A stretch of DNA of 64,000 nucleotides from Pseudomonas fluorescens (GTDB lineage Bacteria > Pseudomonadota > Gammaproteobacteria > Pseudomonadales > Pseudomonadaceae): contig NZ_MSDF01000052.1 of assembly GCF_002022275.1 (NCBI RefSeq), positions 124,001-188,000 of the forward strand, given 5' to 3'. The notes beneath the pieces were generated by a model that ran no database searches, was not told where the DNA came from, and was given only the letters and a program-made list of their open reading frames with translations. Every line of letters starts with the position of its first letter. Positions within the stretch are counted from its first letter, which is position 1. A program made the position numbers and the translations under genes. Positions 34,117 to 42,413 of this stretch are shown in pieces.

Positions 34117-35847
34117 TCATGCAGCATCAGCACCGACACGCAGGCGGTCGTAGGCTTGCATCTCGTCGGCATCGAGCGGAATCACGTAAGGCTCGACGGG
34201 TTTCTTGAAACTGACCATCTGCCCGTCATCGCCCTTTTTCAGGTGGCAATGGCAGAACCAGTCGGCGTCATTGCGCTGCGGGTGGTCCACGCGGTGGTGG
34301 TACAGGCCCCAGCGGCTTTCGGCGCGATACAGTGAGGCGCGCGCGGCCATTTCGGCGCAGTCGCGGATCACGCTGGTTTCCATGGCGCGCATCAGTTCGT
34401 GCGGGTTATGGGCCTTCATCTGGTCGAGGTCGCGTTCGATATCGCTGAAGCGCTGCAGGCCGATTTCCATCTTGCGGGTGACCTTGGGCGGTTGCAGGTA
34501 GTCGTTCACAAAGCGGCGCAACTTGTATTCGACCTGGGCCGGTGGCAGGCCGGTTTCGCGGTCCAGCGGCGCGTAAACGCGGGCCTGCTCAGCGGCGACC
34601 TGTGCGGCATTCACCTCGCTGAAGTCCCGCTCAGCCACAAACTGCGCGGCATTGGTGCCGGCAAACCAGCCGTAAGTGAACGCGCCGAGCATGTAATTGT
34701 GCGGCACGGCAGCCATGTCACCGGCGGAATAGAGCCCTTTCACCGAGGTCTCGGCACGCTCGTTGACCCACACGCCCGAGGCCGAATGCCCGCTGCAAAA
34801 GCCGATCTCGGAGATGTGCATCTCGACCATGTCGCTGCGGTAATCGGTACCGCGGTTGGCGTGAAACTGGCCGCGACTCGGGCGCTCGTTGCTGTGCAGG
34901 ATCTGCTCGATGTTCTGGATGGTTTCCTCGGCCAGGTGATCGAGTTTGAGGAACACCGGGCCATTGCCGCTTTCGAGTTCCTGGTGGAACTCCCACATCA
35001 TTTGGCCGCTCCAGTAGTCGCACTCGATAAAGCGCTCGCCCTTGTTGTTCGCGGTGTAGCCACCCAACGGCCCGGTCACGTAGGCACACGCGGGGCCGTT
35101 GTAATCCTTGATCAGCGGGTTGATCTGGAAACACTCCAGGTTCGCCAGTTCGGCACCCGCGTGGTAGGCCATCGCATAGCCGTCACCGGCGTTGGTCGGG
35201 TTTTCATAGGTGCCCATCAAGTAGCCCGACGACGGCAAGCCCAGCCGGCCAGCCGCGCCGCAGCACAGGATCACGGCCTTGGCCTTGATCACCTGAAAGT
35301 CGGCTGTGCGGCAATCGAAACCCATCACGCCGTTGACCGCACCATCGTTGTCAGTCAGCAAGCGCGTACACACCAGGCGGTTGGTGATGTTCACCCGCGC
35401 ACGCTTGAGCTGGCGGTACAGGACTTTCTTGATGTCATGCCCCTCGGGCATGGGCAGCACATAGGCGCCCATGTGGTGGACCTTTTTCACCGCATAGTCG
35501 CCGGTTTCGTCCTTTTCGAACTTCACCCCCCAGCGGTCCAGCTGTTCGATGGTTTCAAAACTGTGGGTCGCGTAGGCATACACCGCCGCCTGATTGACGA
35601 TGCCGTCGTTGGCGATGGTGATTTCCTTGGTGTACTGCTCCGGCGTCGAGTGGCCGGGGATGATCGCGTTATTCAGGCCGTCCATGCCCATGCTGATCGC
35701 GCCGCTGCGCTTGACGTTGGCCTTGTCGATCAGCAGCACGCGCAAGTCGCGGTTGGCTTCCTTGGCCTTGATCGCCGCCATCGGCCCGGCCGTGCCGCCG
35801 CCGATCACCACGATGTCGTATTCCAGCTCTACGGTGTTGCGGCTCAT
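34117..35847 (-). CDS. AprA-like / fumarate-reductase-family flavoprotein
   Basis: The 576-residue protein begins with an FAD-binding Rossmann motif (DIVVIGGGTAGPMAAIKA). Later conserved blocks include GLPSSGYLMGTYENPTNAGD, EMHISEIGFCSGHSASGVW and GLYSAGDMAAVPHNYMLGAF. Overall this resembles the alpha subunit of adenylylsulfate reductase more than succinate dehydrogenase, and the adjacent ferredoxin mirrors AprB. A redox reaction on an imported sulfur- or nitrogen-containing compound is inferred; true sulfate reduction is unlikely in this organism. Translation is coupled to the GntR gene by ATGA overlap. Confidence 0.8.
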   Translation of the reverse strand: MSRNTVELEYDIVVIGGGTAGPMAAIKAKEANRDLRVLLIDKANVKRSGAISMGMDGLNNAIIPGHSTPEQYTKEITIANDGIVNQAAVYAYATHSFETIEQLDRWGVKFEKDETGDYAVKKVHHMGAYVLPMPEGHDIKKVLYRQLKRARVNITNRLVCTRLLTDNDGAVNGVMGFDCRTADFQVIKAKAVILCCGAAGRLGLPSSGYLMGTYENPTNAGDGYAMAYHAGAELANLECFQINPLIKDYNGPACAYVTGPLGGYTANNKGERFIECDYWSGQMMWEFHQELESGNGPVFLKLDHLAEETIQNIEQILHSNERPSRGQFHANRGTDYRSDMVEMHISEIGFCSGHSASGVWVNERAETSVKGLYSAGDMAAVPHNYMLGAFTYGWFAGTNAAQFVAERDFSEVNAAQVAAEQARVYAPLDRETGLPPAQVEYKLRRFVNDYLQPPKVTRKMEIGLQRFSDIERDLDQMKAHNPHELMRAMETSVIRDCAEMAARASLYRAESRWGLYHHRVDHPQRNDADWFCHCHLKKGDDGQMVSFKKPVEPYVIPLDADEMQAYDRLRVGADAA

Positions 35848-36605
35848 GGGCGGTTGCCTCGTTCACGGTCGATGCGCAGGCGATACTGGAAGGCGTCGCC
35901 ACGGTAATACAGGTGCTCGAAATCCACTGGCTGGCCATCAGCGGTATGCGTTAGCCGTTCGATATGCATGATCGGCGAGCCAGGCTCCACGTTAAGCGCC
36001 TGGGTCAGGTCGCTGTCGGCCAGCACCGCATCAATGGCGACGTCGGCGTGGCCCAGTGGCAGGCCGCAGTCGTTTTCCAGGATCAGGAAGATGTCGCGGG
36101 TCACCAGGTCGGCCTTTTCCAGGCGCTCGCCGAGGGCCTGGTTCACATAGGTGATCTCCAGCGACACCGGCTCGCGGTTGATCAAACGCACGCGCTTGAT
36201 CTGTGCGACGGTGGTGCCCTCCTCCACGCCCAGCCGCTCAGCCACCTGCTTGTCGGCGGGCACAAAGCGAAAACTGCGCAAGCGGTTGATCACTTCATAG
36301 CCGCGTTCGGTCATGGATTCCCCCAAGCCCTGCAAGGTGCTGACGTTCTGGTAGGCCTTGGGTTTGGAGACGAAGGTGCCTTTACCGTGGATCTTGAAGA
36401 TCAACCCTTCTTTCTGCAGGTCGCCCAAGGCCTGGCGCACGGTAATGCGGCTGACCTTGAAACGCGCACCCAGCTCGCTCTCGGAGGGCATTTGCGTGTT
36501 GGGCGGGTATTGGCCATCGAGGATGCCGCTGCGCAACAGGTCGCGCAGTTGCGCATGCAGCGGAATGCTGGACAGTGGAGATAAGGCAGCCGTGGATTCG
36601 TTCAT
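35844..36605 (-). CDS. GntR-family regulator (HutC/UTRA subfamily)
   Basis: The 253-residue protein has an N-terminal winged helix (LRDLLRSGILDGQYPPNTQM, then SELGARFKVSRITVRQALGD) and a C-terminal UTRA ligand domain (GTTVAQIKRVRLINREPVSL). ATG 36605 was chosen; a GTG three codons upstream is an alternative. It is the first gene of the minus-strand operon. A perfect palindrome 12 bp upstream of its start is a likely operator, so the operon is probably autoregulated and induced by the imported substrate or a metabolite. Confidence 0.9.
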   Translation of the reverse strand: MNESTAALSPLSSIPLHAQLRDLLRSGILDGQYPPNTQMPSESELGARFKVSRITVRQALGDLQKEGLIFKIHGKGTFVSKPKAYQNVSTLQGLGESMTERGYEVINRLRSFRFVPADKQVAERLGVEEGTTVAQIKRVRLINREPVSLEITYVNQALGERLEKADLVTRDIFLILENDCGLPLGHADVAIDAVLADSDLTQALNVEPGSPIMHIERLTHTADGQPVDFEHLYYRGDAFQYRLRIDRERGNRP

Positions 36606-36616
36606 CAAAGTCACTT

Positions 36617-36634
36617 GTCATAACGAGTTATGAC
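36617..36634. promoter_or_regulatory. GntR operator (perfect 18-bp palindrome)
   Basis: GTCATAAC-GA-GTTATGAC lies just upstream of the GntR gene, where a repressor would block the operon promoter. Confidence 0.75.
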
Positions 36635-36806
36635 GTGATCTTAAGAAGTCTAACCAGCGCTTTGGAAATACCGTTTATGCATAAGCTTAAACTTCTATTG
36701 TTTTGGCTGATGTCCGCTATTGGCCGCATTCCCTTCTGGGGTCATGCCGAGCTCAATAGAATGGCACCCACAGTCAAACCGCCGCCGAAGGCTGTTGGAG
36801 GTCGTC

Positions 36807-37070
36807 ATGCGTTACTTGCTTATTGCAGTGCTGAGCCTGTTCAGCACCCTTGCCGCCGCTCAGGGCAGCCCGAGCACCGGCGTGAATACACCGGTCACCC
36901 AAGCGGACGATTACACCGAAGACCTCGACCTCGCCAAAGCGGTGCGCAACACCAACGCTGCGTCCAGCGCTTGCGGGCCGGTCAAGGGCCATGTGGTGTA
37001 TGTCGACAGCCAGGGCGTGCGCCACGAACTGGATTACGTGCGAGTGGGCGATCCCTGCTCGCACAGCTGA
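36807..37070 (+). CDS. DUF2790 small periplasmic protein
   Basis: From ATG 36807, behind TTGGAGG, the protein has 87 residues: a signal peptide ending near LAAAQG, then the DUF2790 pattern LDLAKAVRNTNAASSACGPV, YVDSQGVRHELDYVRVGDPC with its two conserved cysteines. I know this family only from pseudomonads. The function is unknown. It ends 6 bp before the convergent recombinase gene. Confidence 0.85.
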   Translation: MRYLLIAVLSLFSTLAAAQGSPSTGVNTPVTQADDYTEDLDLAKAVRNTNAASSACGPVKGHVVYVDSQGVRHELDYVRVGDPCSHS

Positions 37071-37076
37071 CCCTTC

Positions 37077-37991
37077 CTACAAATCAAACCGATCCACCGC
37101 ACGCCGACGCTCATTGTCATCGCGCACGTCATAGCTGGCCGTGGTCTGGATATTGGTGTGGTGCGCCAACTTCTGCGCAATCGACAGGTCATGTTCTTCA
37201 ATCACTCGCGTGATGAAGGACCGGCGGAAATCGTGCGGCATGATTTTCACGCCGACTTGTTCGCCGCGTTGGCGGGCGATGTAATAAATCGCATGTTTGG
37301 TGATGCGTTCACGGGTGATATGGCTGCCCCGGCGGATGCGATTGAACAGAAACGTGTCGTCCTGCTCCCCTTCCTTGAGCTGTTCCCGGCGAAACGCCAG
37401 CCAGGCCTGCAGTTTGGCAAACGCCCAGGCCGGGGCGTATTTGATCAGCTCTTTGTTGCCCTTGCCGGTCACGCGCAAGCTGCGTTCGTCGAAATTGATC
37501 TGCGCCAGGTCGAGGTTGACCGACTCCGACTTGCGCATCCCGGAGCCATACAAAATCCCGATGACCGCCGCATCCCGCAGGCCCTGGGGGCGCGGGTCGG
37601 CGGCGCAGGCTTCCATCATTTCGCGAATCAACGTGCGCCGCAGATTGCGCCCATTGCCGAGGCGCGTGCCTGGGGCGGCCTTGACCGAGCGCATTTTCAG
37701 CAAGTGGTCCTGGCTGATCAGGCTCAGGCGCCAGGCTTCATTCATCACCCCGCGCACCGCATTCACATACAGTGACGAGGTATTCGGCGCATAGCCGTCT
37801 TCGCGTAACGCAGCCACCAGGGCGATCACGTGCTCGGGCTGCAGCAAGTGCCAGTCAATCTCTTCGAGGTTGATGTCTTCGAAGCCCAGGCGGTCGGCAG
37901 CGTCCTGCAACACGTAGCGCATGGTCAGTTGGCTGGAGGGGGCCAGTCGGGTCAGGTAGAGGGTCAGCGGATTGCGGATAGACTCAGTCAA
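37077..37991 (-). CDS. Stand-alone tyrosine recombinase (phage integrase family)
   Basis: The 304-residue protein has an N-terminal SAM-like core-binding domain and a complete catalytic set: Arg153 in GSGMRKSES, Lys177 in VTGKGNK, His253 and Arg256 in PHDFRRSF, His277 in KLAHHTNIQTT and Tyr287. It resembles XerC/D-sized enzymes but lacks a phage or island context. It starts with TTG at 37991. A 40-bp near-palindrome lies 20-60 bp upstream and could be its recombination or binding site. Confidence 0.88.
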   Translation of the reverse strand: MTESIRNPLTLYLTRLAPSSQLTMRYVLQDAADRLGFEDINLEEIDWHLLQPEHVIALVAALREDGYAPNTSSLYVNAVRGVMNEAWRLSLISQDHLLKMRSVKAAPGTRLGNGRNLRRTLIREMMEACAADPRPQGLRDAAVIGILYGSGMRKSESVNLDLAQINFDERSLRVTGKGNKELIKYAPAWAFAKLQAWLAFRREQLKEGEQDDTFLFNRIRRGSHITRERITKHAIYYIARQRGEQVGVKIMPHDFRRSFITRVIEEHDLSIAQKLAHHTNIQTTASYDVRDDNERRRAVDRFDL

Positions 37992-38010
37992 GGTAGATCA
38001 GCCTTTGGAT

Positions 38011-38050
38011 TAAATACCTCGAACAACTCATTGTTTATTCGAGATATTTA
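38011..38050. repeat. 40-bp near-palindrome, candidate recombinase core site
   Basis: Left arm TAAATACCTCGAACAA and the complement of the right arm agree at 14 of 16 positions around an 8-bp centre. That is the geometry of a Xer/loxP-type crossover site. It could equally be an operator for the recombinase gene. Confidence 0.55.
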
Positions 38051-38099
38051 GTGAATTGGCGAAGGCCGAGTCTACCGCAGGATCGGTCCTCGCACAAAA

Positions 38100-38918
38100 T
38101 CACGGGGCCGAATCGTCATCCTCGGTAGGCTCTTGAGGCTGGGGTTGAGACTGGGACTGGCTCCACTCGGTGTCTTGCTTTTGCATCAAGGCAAACCAGT
38201 GCTGGCGCATGAACGCGAGATAGCCCTCAGGCGCATTGACGAAATCCTTCTCCTCGCCGTAGCAACCCGGCAGCGGGAGTTCGGTGCCCTGCTCCTTGTA
38301 CTGACTGACCAGAGCCTGTTGCGCCGCAACGCTGCAATCCTTGGGCAGCGGCATGCCCCGCAGGGCGCCCGCCTCCTCGTCCCACCAACTGGCGCCGTTA
38401 CGATCGACGCCGCGCAGGCGGAATTTCTGCGACTTGCCCACATGCATGATCAGCTTGAATTCACTGGGGCTGACGTCGCTGGTGCAGGTGCGCGAATAAC
38501 CCACGGTCGTCTGGGTAATGCCGTCGCCGGTCAGGTCAGTGACCTTGGTGGCCGCCATGTCAAAGCGCAGTGCGGCGTCGAACTGGCAATGCTGTACGTC
38601 GTCGTAGAGCATCCACACGCGCTTGGGGCGGATGCCGTCGATCAGGTATTGGGCCGCATACACAAACGCAGACTGTGTGCCGTCATCATCGCGTTCACTG
38701 ACCTGCTCGGCGAGTACCAGCAGGTTTTTGCCCTGATGATCGTCCCAGGTGTAGGCCGCTATCTGCTTGCCACGGACTTCAACGCCCTCCGGTACCTGGT
38801 CGATGCTGGTCAACGTAACGCCGTCATCCGCCCGCACGGTCGTGACACACGCCACAGTCATCAACAACCCCATCAACACTGGCCGCAACTGGCCGCGTAA
38901 AAGCTGCACGCTATTCAT
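38100..38918 (-). CDS. Hypothetical exported protein
   Basis: The 272-residue protein has a signal peptide (LMGLLMTVACVTTVRAD) and a soluble region with LLVLAEQVSERDDDG, AQYLIDGIRPKRVWMLYDD and DLTGDGITQTTVGY, followed by a Gln/Ser/Pro-rich acidic tail. The pattern (a D-L-T-G-D-G segment reporting on stored values) suggests a beta-rich periplasmic domain. No known family is recognised and no operon partner is adjacent. Confidence 0.75.
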   Translation of the reverse strand: MNSVQLLRGQLRPVLMGLLMTVACVTTVRADDGVTLTSIDQVPEGVEVRGKQIAAYTWDDHQGKNLLVLAEQVSERDDDGTQSAFVYAAQYLIDGIRPKRVWMLYDDVQHCQFDAALRFDMAATKVTDLTGDGITQTTVGYSRTCTSDVSPSEFKLIMHVGKSQKFRLRGVDRNGASWWDEEAGALRGMPLPKDCSVAAQQALVSQYKEQGTELPLPGCYGEEKDFVNAPEGYLAFMRQHWFALMQKQDTEWSQSQSQPQPQEPTEDDDSAP

Positions 38919-39390
38919 CCGAGTACCCTGGCAAGAGATGGCTTACTTTACCGGCACTTGAAGCGCAATGCAGAGAAGATTGTTGAATTAAATCGATGAC
39001 TGATGGCACTCTCGAAAAAACCTGAAGTTTTTGTGCGGATTCGGTAACCCTTGGCAGGTCAGCTACTTAACTGAACCCTAGCTGTCTACCTGTCAAATAA
39101 ACGAGTTTTTCATCAGCCTTTCATATTCGTTCAACATTTTTCCGCTTAATCTCTGCTCCAGGACTTGAGAACAAGCCGCGTGTTCTGGGACTAACCTGTT
39201 GATTACGCTTTACCTTTCACACTTTTGGTCTTTACTACGATCCACCATGGAAGAAACCATTGCCCGGTCCAGGAAAGTCGAATGAGTATCGCAAACCCAC
39301 GCTATGTTTAATCGGTGCTACTGAATATTCAGCCGCCGATTACTGCTGTTTTCACGCTCCAACCTGCTCTAGCCCCGAGGTCATGAATCT
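38919..39390 (+). other. Long leader/promoter region of the arn operon
   Basis: This 472-bp stretch has no gene. It is AT-richer than its surroundings, with one CTTAAT half-site (39149-39154) like part of a PmrA box, but no full PmrA or PhoP box that I can see. It contains two coupled mini-ORFs (39247-39311). No trace of arnB is visible. Confidence 0.55.
39247..39311 (+). other. Two coupled mini-ORFs in the arn leader
   Basis: ATG 39247 opens a 12-codon frame (MEETIARSRKVE) ending at TGA 39283-39285. It overlaps by ATGA a 9-codon frame (MSIANPRYV) from 39282 to TAA 39311, which is preceded by AGGA at good spacing. They could be leader peptides; expression is unproven. Confidence 0.3.
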
Positions 39391-40425
39391 TTGAAACCCT
39401 ACCCTATTCATTGCGTGTCGATCGTCATCCCGGTCTACAACGAACAAGAGAGCCTGCCTGAATTGCTGCGTCGCACGACGGCAGCCTGCAAGCAACTGGC
39501 CTACGAATACGAAATCATCCTCGTGGATGACGGTAGTCGCGACAATTCGGCCCAATTGCTGGAAGACGCAGCGGCAGAAGAAGGCAGCAACGTCGTGGCG
39601 GTGATCCTTAACCGTAACTACGGCCAGCACGCGGCGATCATGGCCGGCTTCGAGCAGTGCCGTGGCGAGGTGGTGATTACCCTCGACGCCGACCTGCAGA
39701 ACCCGCCCGAAGAGATTCCGCGCCTGGTCGAACAAGCCGCACTGGGTTACGACGTGGTGGCCACCGTACGCAACAACCGCCAGGACTCGGCTTTCCGCCG
39801 CTGGCCTTCGCGCCTGATCAACCTCGCCGTGCAGCGCTCCACTGGCGTGGCCATGACCGACTACGGCTGCATGCTGCGCGCGTATCGCCGCACCATCGTC
39901 GACGCGATGCTCGCCTGCCGCGAGCGCAGCACGTTCATCCCGATCCTGGCCAACGGTTTTGCCCGCCACACCACCGAGATCCTGGTGCATCACGCCGAGC
40001 GTGAACACGGCGAATCCAAATACAGCCCGATGCGCTTGATCAGCCTGATGTTCGACCTGCTGACCTGCATGACCACCACGCCGCTGCGCCTGTTGTCGAT
40101 TGTCGGCTTCAGCCTTGCGGCCCTGGGCGTGCTGTTTGCCCTGGCGCTGGTCATCCTGCGCCTGGCCTTTGGCGCGCAATGGGCCGGCGATGGCATGTTC
40201 GTGCTGTTCGCGGTCTTGTTCGTGTTCACCGGTGGCCAGTTCATCGGCATGGGCCTGTTGGGTGAATACCTGGGCCGCATGTACAGCGATGTGCGGGCTC
40301 GCCCACGCTTCTTTATTGAAAAAGTGCTGCGCAACACACCGGCAGCACCGGCTCCAGTCGTCGTTGTTGACGGCCTGGTGTCATCCCACACCTCTACTTC
40401 TCCTTCCGATCAGGTTTCGTCATGA
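39391..40425 (+). CDS. arnC: Undecaprenyl-phosphate 4-deoxy-4-formamido-L-arabinose transferase
   Basis: This 344-residue inner-membrane glycosyltransferase transfers formylated aminoarabinose from UDP to undecaprenyl phosphate. It has a GT2 domain (SIVIPVYNEQESLPELL, ILVDDGSRDNS, LDADLQNPPEEI) and two C-terminal membrane segments near residues 235-305. The start is TTG 39391 (MKPYPIHCVS), matching family N-termini, with CGAGG upstream. It is the first gene of an arn operon that normally begins with arnB, which is missing here. It overlaps arnA by ATGA. Confidence 0.95.
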   Translation: MKPYPIHCVSIVIPVYNEQESLPELLRRTTAACKQLAYEYEIILVDDGSRDNSAQLLEDAAAEEGSNVVAVILNRNYGQHAAIMAGFEQCRGEVVITLDADLQNPPEEIPRLVEQAALGYDVVATVRNNRQDSAFRRWPSRLINLAVQRSTGVAMTDYGCMLRAYRRTIVDAMLACRERSTFIPILANGFARHTTEILVHHAEREHGESKYSPMRLISLMFDLLTCMTTTPLRLLSIVGFSLAALGVLFALALVILRLAFGAQWAGDGMFVLFAVLFVFTGGQFIGMGLLGEYLGRMYSDVRARPRFFIEKVLRNTPAAPAPVVVVDGLVSSHTSTSPSDQVSS

Positions 40426-42413
40426 ATTCAAAAGCTGTTGTCTTCGCTTACCACGATATTGGCTGTGCAGGCATTGAAGCCCTGCTGACCGCCGGCTACG
40501 ACATTGCTGCCGTGTTCACCCATGCCGACGACCCCAAGGAAAACAATTTCTACGGTTCCGTCGCCCAACTCTGCGCCCGCAACGGTATCCCGGTGCACGC
40601 ACCGGAAGACGCCAACCACCCACTGTGGATCGAGCGTATTGCCAAGCTGAACCCGGACTACATCTTCTCCTTCTACTACCGCAACCTGCTGAGCGAGCCG
40701 CTGCTGGCGACCGCCCGCAAAGGCGCGTTCAACCTGCACGGCTCCCTGCTGCCTAAATACCGTGGCCGCGCGCCGGCCAACTGGGTACTGGTCAACGGCG
40801 AAACCGAAACCGGCGTGACCCTGCACCGCATGGTCAAACGTGCCGATGCCGGCGCGATCCTGGCTCAACAGAAAGTCATCATCGACCGTACCGACACCGG
40901 CCTGACCCTGCACGCCAAACTGCGTGAAGCCGCCGCCAACCTGCTGCGCGACGCACTGCCGCAACTGTCGCAGGGCAAGCTGACCGAAACCGCTCAGAAC
41001 GAAAGCGAAGCCACCTACTTCGGCCGCCGCACCGCTGCCGATGGCAAGCTGGACTGGAAAAAGCCGGCTGAAGAGCTGTTCAACCTGGTTCGCGCCGTAA
41101 CCCAACCGTACCCGGGCGCCTTCTGCGCAGTGGGCGAGCACAAACTGATCGTTTGGCAAGCCGACGTGGTCAAGGGCAACGAAGGCCTGGCCCCGGGTCG
41201 CGTGATCAGCGTCAACCCGCTGCGTATCGCGTGCGGCGAAGACTCCCTGGTGGTGAAATTCGGCCAGCGCAACGAAAACGGCCTGTACCTGGCCGGTCCA
41301 TCCCTGGCTGACGAACTCGGCCTGGTCGACGGTTCCGTGCTGCGCGGCGCCGAGTCCGGCCGCAAGCCACGCCGTACCCGCGTGCTGATCCTGGGCGTAA
41401 ACGGCTTTATTGGTAACCACTTGTCCGAGCGCCTGCTGCGTGACGACCGCTATGAAATCTACGGCCTGGACATTGGTTCCGACGCCATCGAGCGCCTGCG
41501 CAGCCACCCGAACTTCCACTACGTGGAAGGCGACATCAGCATTCACTCCGAGTGGATCGAGTACCACATCAAGAAGTGCGACGTGGTCCTGCCGCTGGTG
41601 GCCATCGCCACGCCGATCGAATACACCCGTAACCCGCTGCGCGTGTTTGAACTCGACTTCGAAGAGAACCTGAAACTGGTTCGCTACTGCGTCAAGTACA
41701 ACAAGCGCGTGATCTTCCCGTCGACTTCCGAAGTCTATGGCATGTGCCAGGACCAGTACTTCGACGAAGACACCTCGAACCTGGTGGTCGGCCCGGTCAA
41801 CAAGCAACGCTGGATCTACTCCGTGTCCAAGCAACTGCTGGACCGCGTGATCTGGGCGTACGGCGACAAAGGCCTGAAATTCACCCTGTTCCGTCCGTTC
41901 AACTGGATGGGCCCGCGCCTCGACCGTCTGGATTCGGCCCGTATCGGCAGCTCCCGCGCCATCACCCAGCTGATCCTGAACCTGGTGGAAGGCACGCCGA
42001 TCCGCCTGTTCGACGGTGGCGAGCAGAAGCGCTGCTTCACCGACATCGCTGACGGCATCGAAGCCTTGGCCCGCATCATCGATAACGACAACGATAACTG
42101 CAACGGTCAGATCATCAACATCGGCAACCCGGAAAACGAAGCCAGCATCCGCCAGCTGGGCGAAGAGCTGCTGCGTCAGTTCGAAGCTCACCCGCTGCGT
42201 AGCAACTTCCCTCCGTTTGCCGGTTTCCGCGACGTGGAAAGCAAGGCGTTCTACGGCACCGGTTACCAGGACGTGGCACACCGCAAACCAAGCATCGAAA
42301 ACGCCAAGCGCCTGCTGAACTGGGAGCCAACCGTTGAGATGAGCGAAACCATCGGCAACACCCTGGACTTCTTCCTCAAAGAAGCCATGCTCGAAATCGC
42401 GGACAAGCGCTGA
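40422..42413 (+). CDS. arnA: Bifunctional UDP-glucuronate decarboxylase / UDP-4-amino-arabinose formyltransferase
   Basis: The 663-residue protein (E. coli ArnA has 660) has an N-terminal formyltransferase domain (residues 1-~300, with NLHGSLLPKYRGRAPANW) and a C-terminal NAD-dependent decarboxylase (from ~315, with LILGVNGFIGNHLSE and the YSVSKQLLDR catalytic Tyr/Lys). It oxidatively decarboxylates UDP-glucuronate, which is made by the operon's Ugd, and formylates the amino sugar used by ArnC. It is cytoplasmic, and its stop shares a base with the arnD start. Confidence 0.96.
   Translation: MNSKAVVFAYHDIGCAGIEALLTAGYDIAAVFTHADDPKENNFYGSVAQLCARNGIPVHAPEDANHPLWIERIAKLNPDYIFSFYYRNLLSEPLLATARKGAFNLHGSLLPKYRGRAPANWVLVNGETETGVTLHRMVKRADAGAILAQQKVIIDRTDTGLTLHAKLREAAANLLRDALPQLSQGKLTETAQNESEATYFGRRTAADGKLDWKKPAEELFNLVRAVTQPYPGAFCAVGEHKLIVWQADVVKGNEGLAPGRVISVNPLRIACGEDSLVVKFGQRNENGLYLAGPSLADELGLVDGSVLRGAESGRKPRRTRVLILGVNGFIGNHLSERLLRDDRYEIYGLDIGSDAIERLRSHPNFHYVEGDISIHSEWIEYHIKKCDVVLPLVAIATPIEYTRNPLRVFELDFEENLKLVRYCVKYNKRVIFPSTSEVYGMCQDQYFDEDTSNLVVGPVNKQRWIYSVSKQLLDRVIWAYGDKGLKFTLFRPFNWMGPRLDRLDSARIGSSRAITQLILNLVEGTPIRLFDGGEQKRCFTDIADGIEALARIIDNDNDNCNGQIINIGNPENEASIRQLGEELLRQFEAHPLRSNFPPFAGFRDVESKAFYGTGYQDVAHRKPSIENAKRLLNWEPTVEMSETIGNTLDFFLKEAMLEIADKR

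Noticed and set aside
34117..35847. Succinate dehydrogenase flavoprotein
   Set aside because: No sdhB/C/D genes are nearby, and the conserved blocks plus adjacent small ferredoxin fit AprA-like proteins better.
34399..35907. A 502-codon antisense frame over the AprA-like gene
   Set aside because: Shadow of a GC-rich gene with strong family motifs on the other strand.
40428..42281. A 617-codon open frame antisense to arnA
   Set aside because: It is a shadow frame caused by high GC at third codon positions. It has no ribosome site or motif, and arnA is certain.
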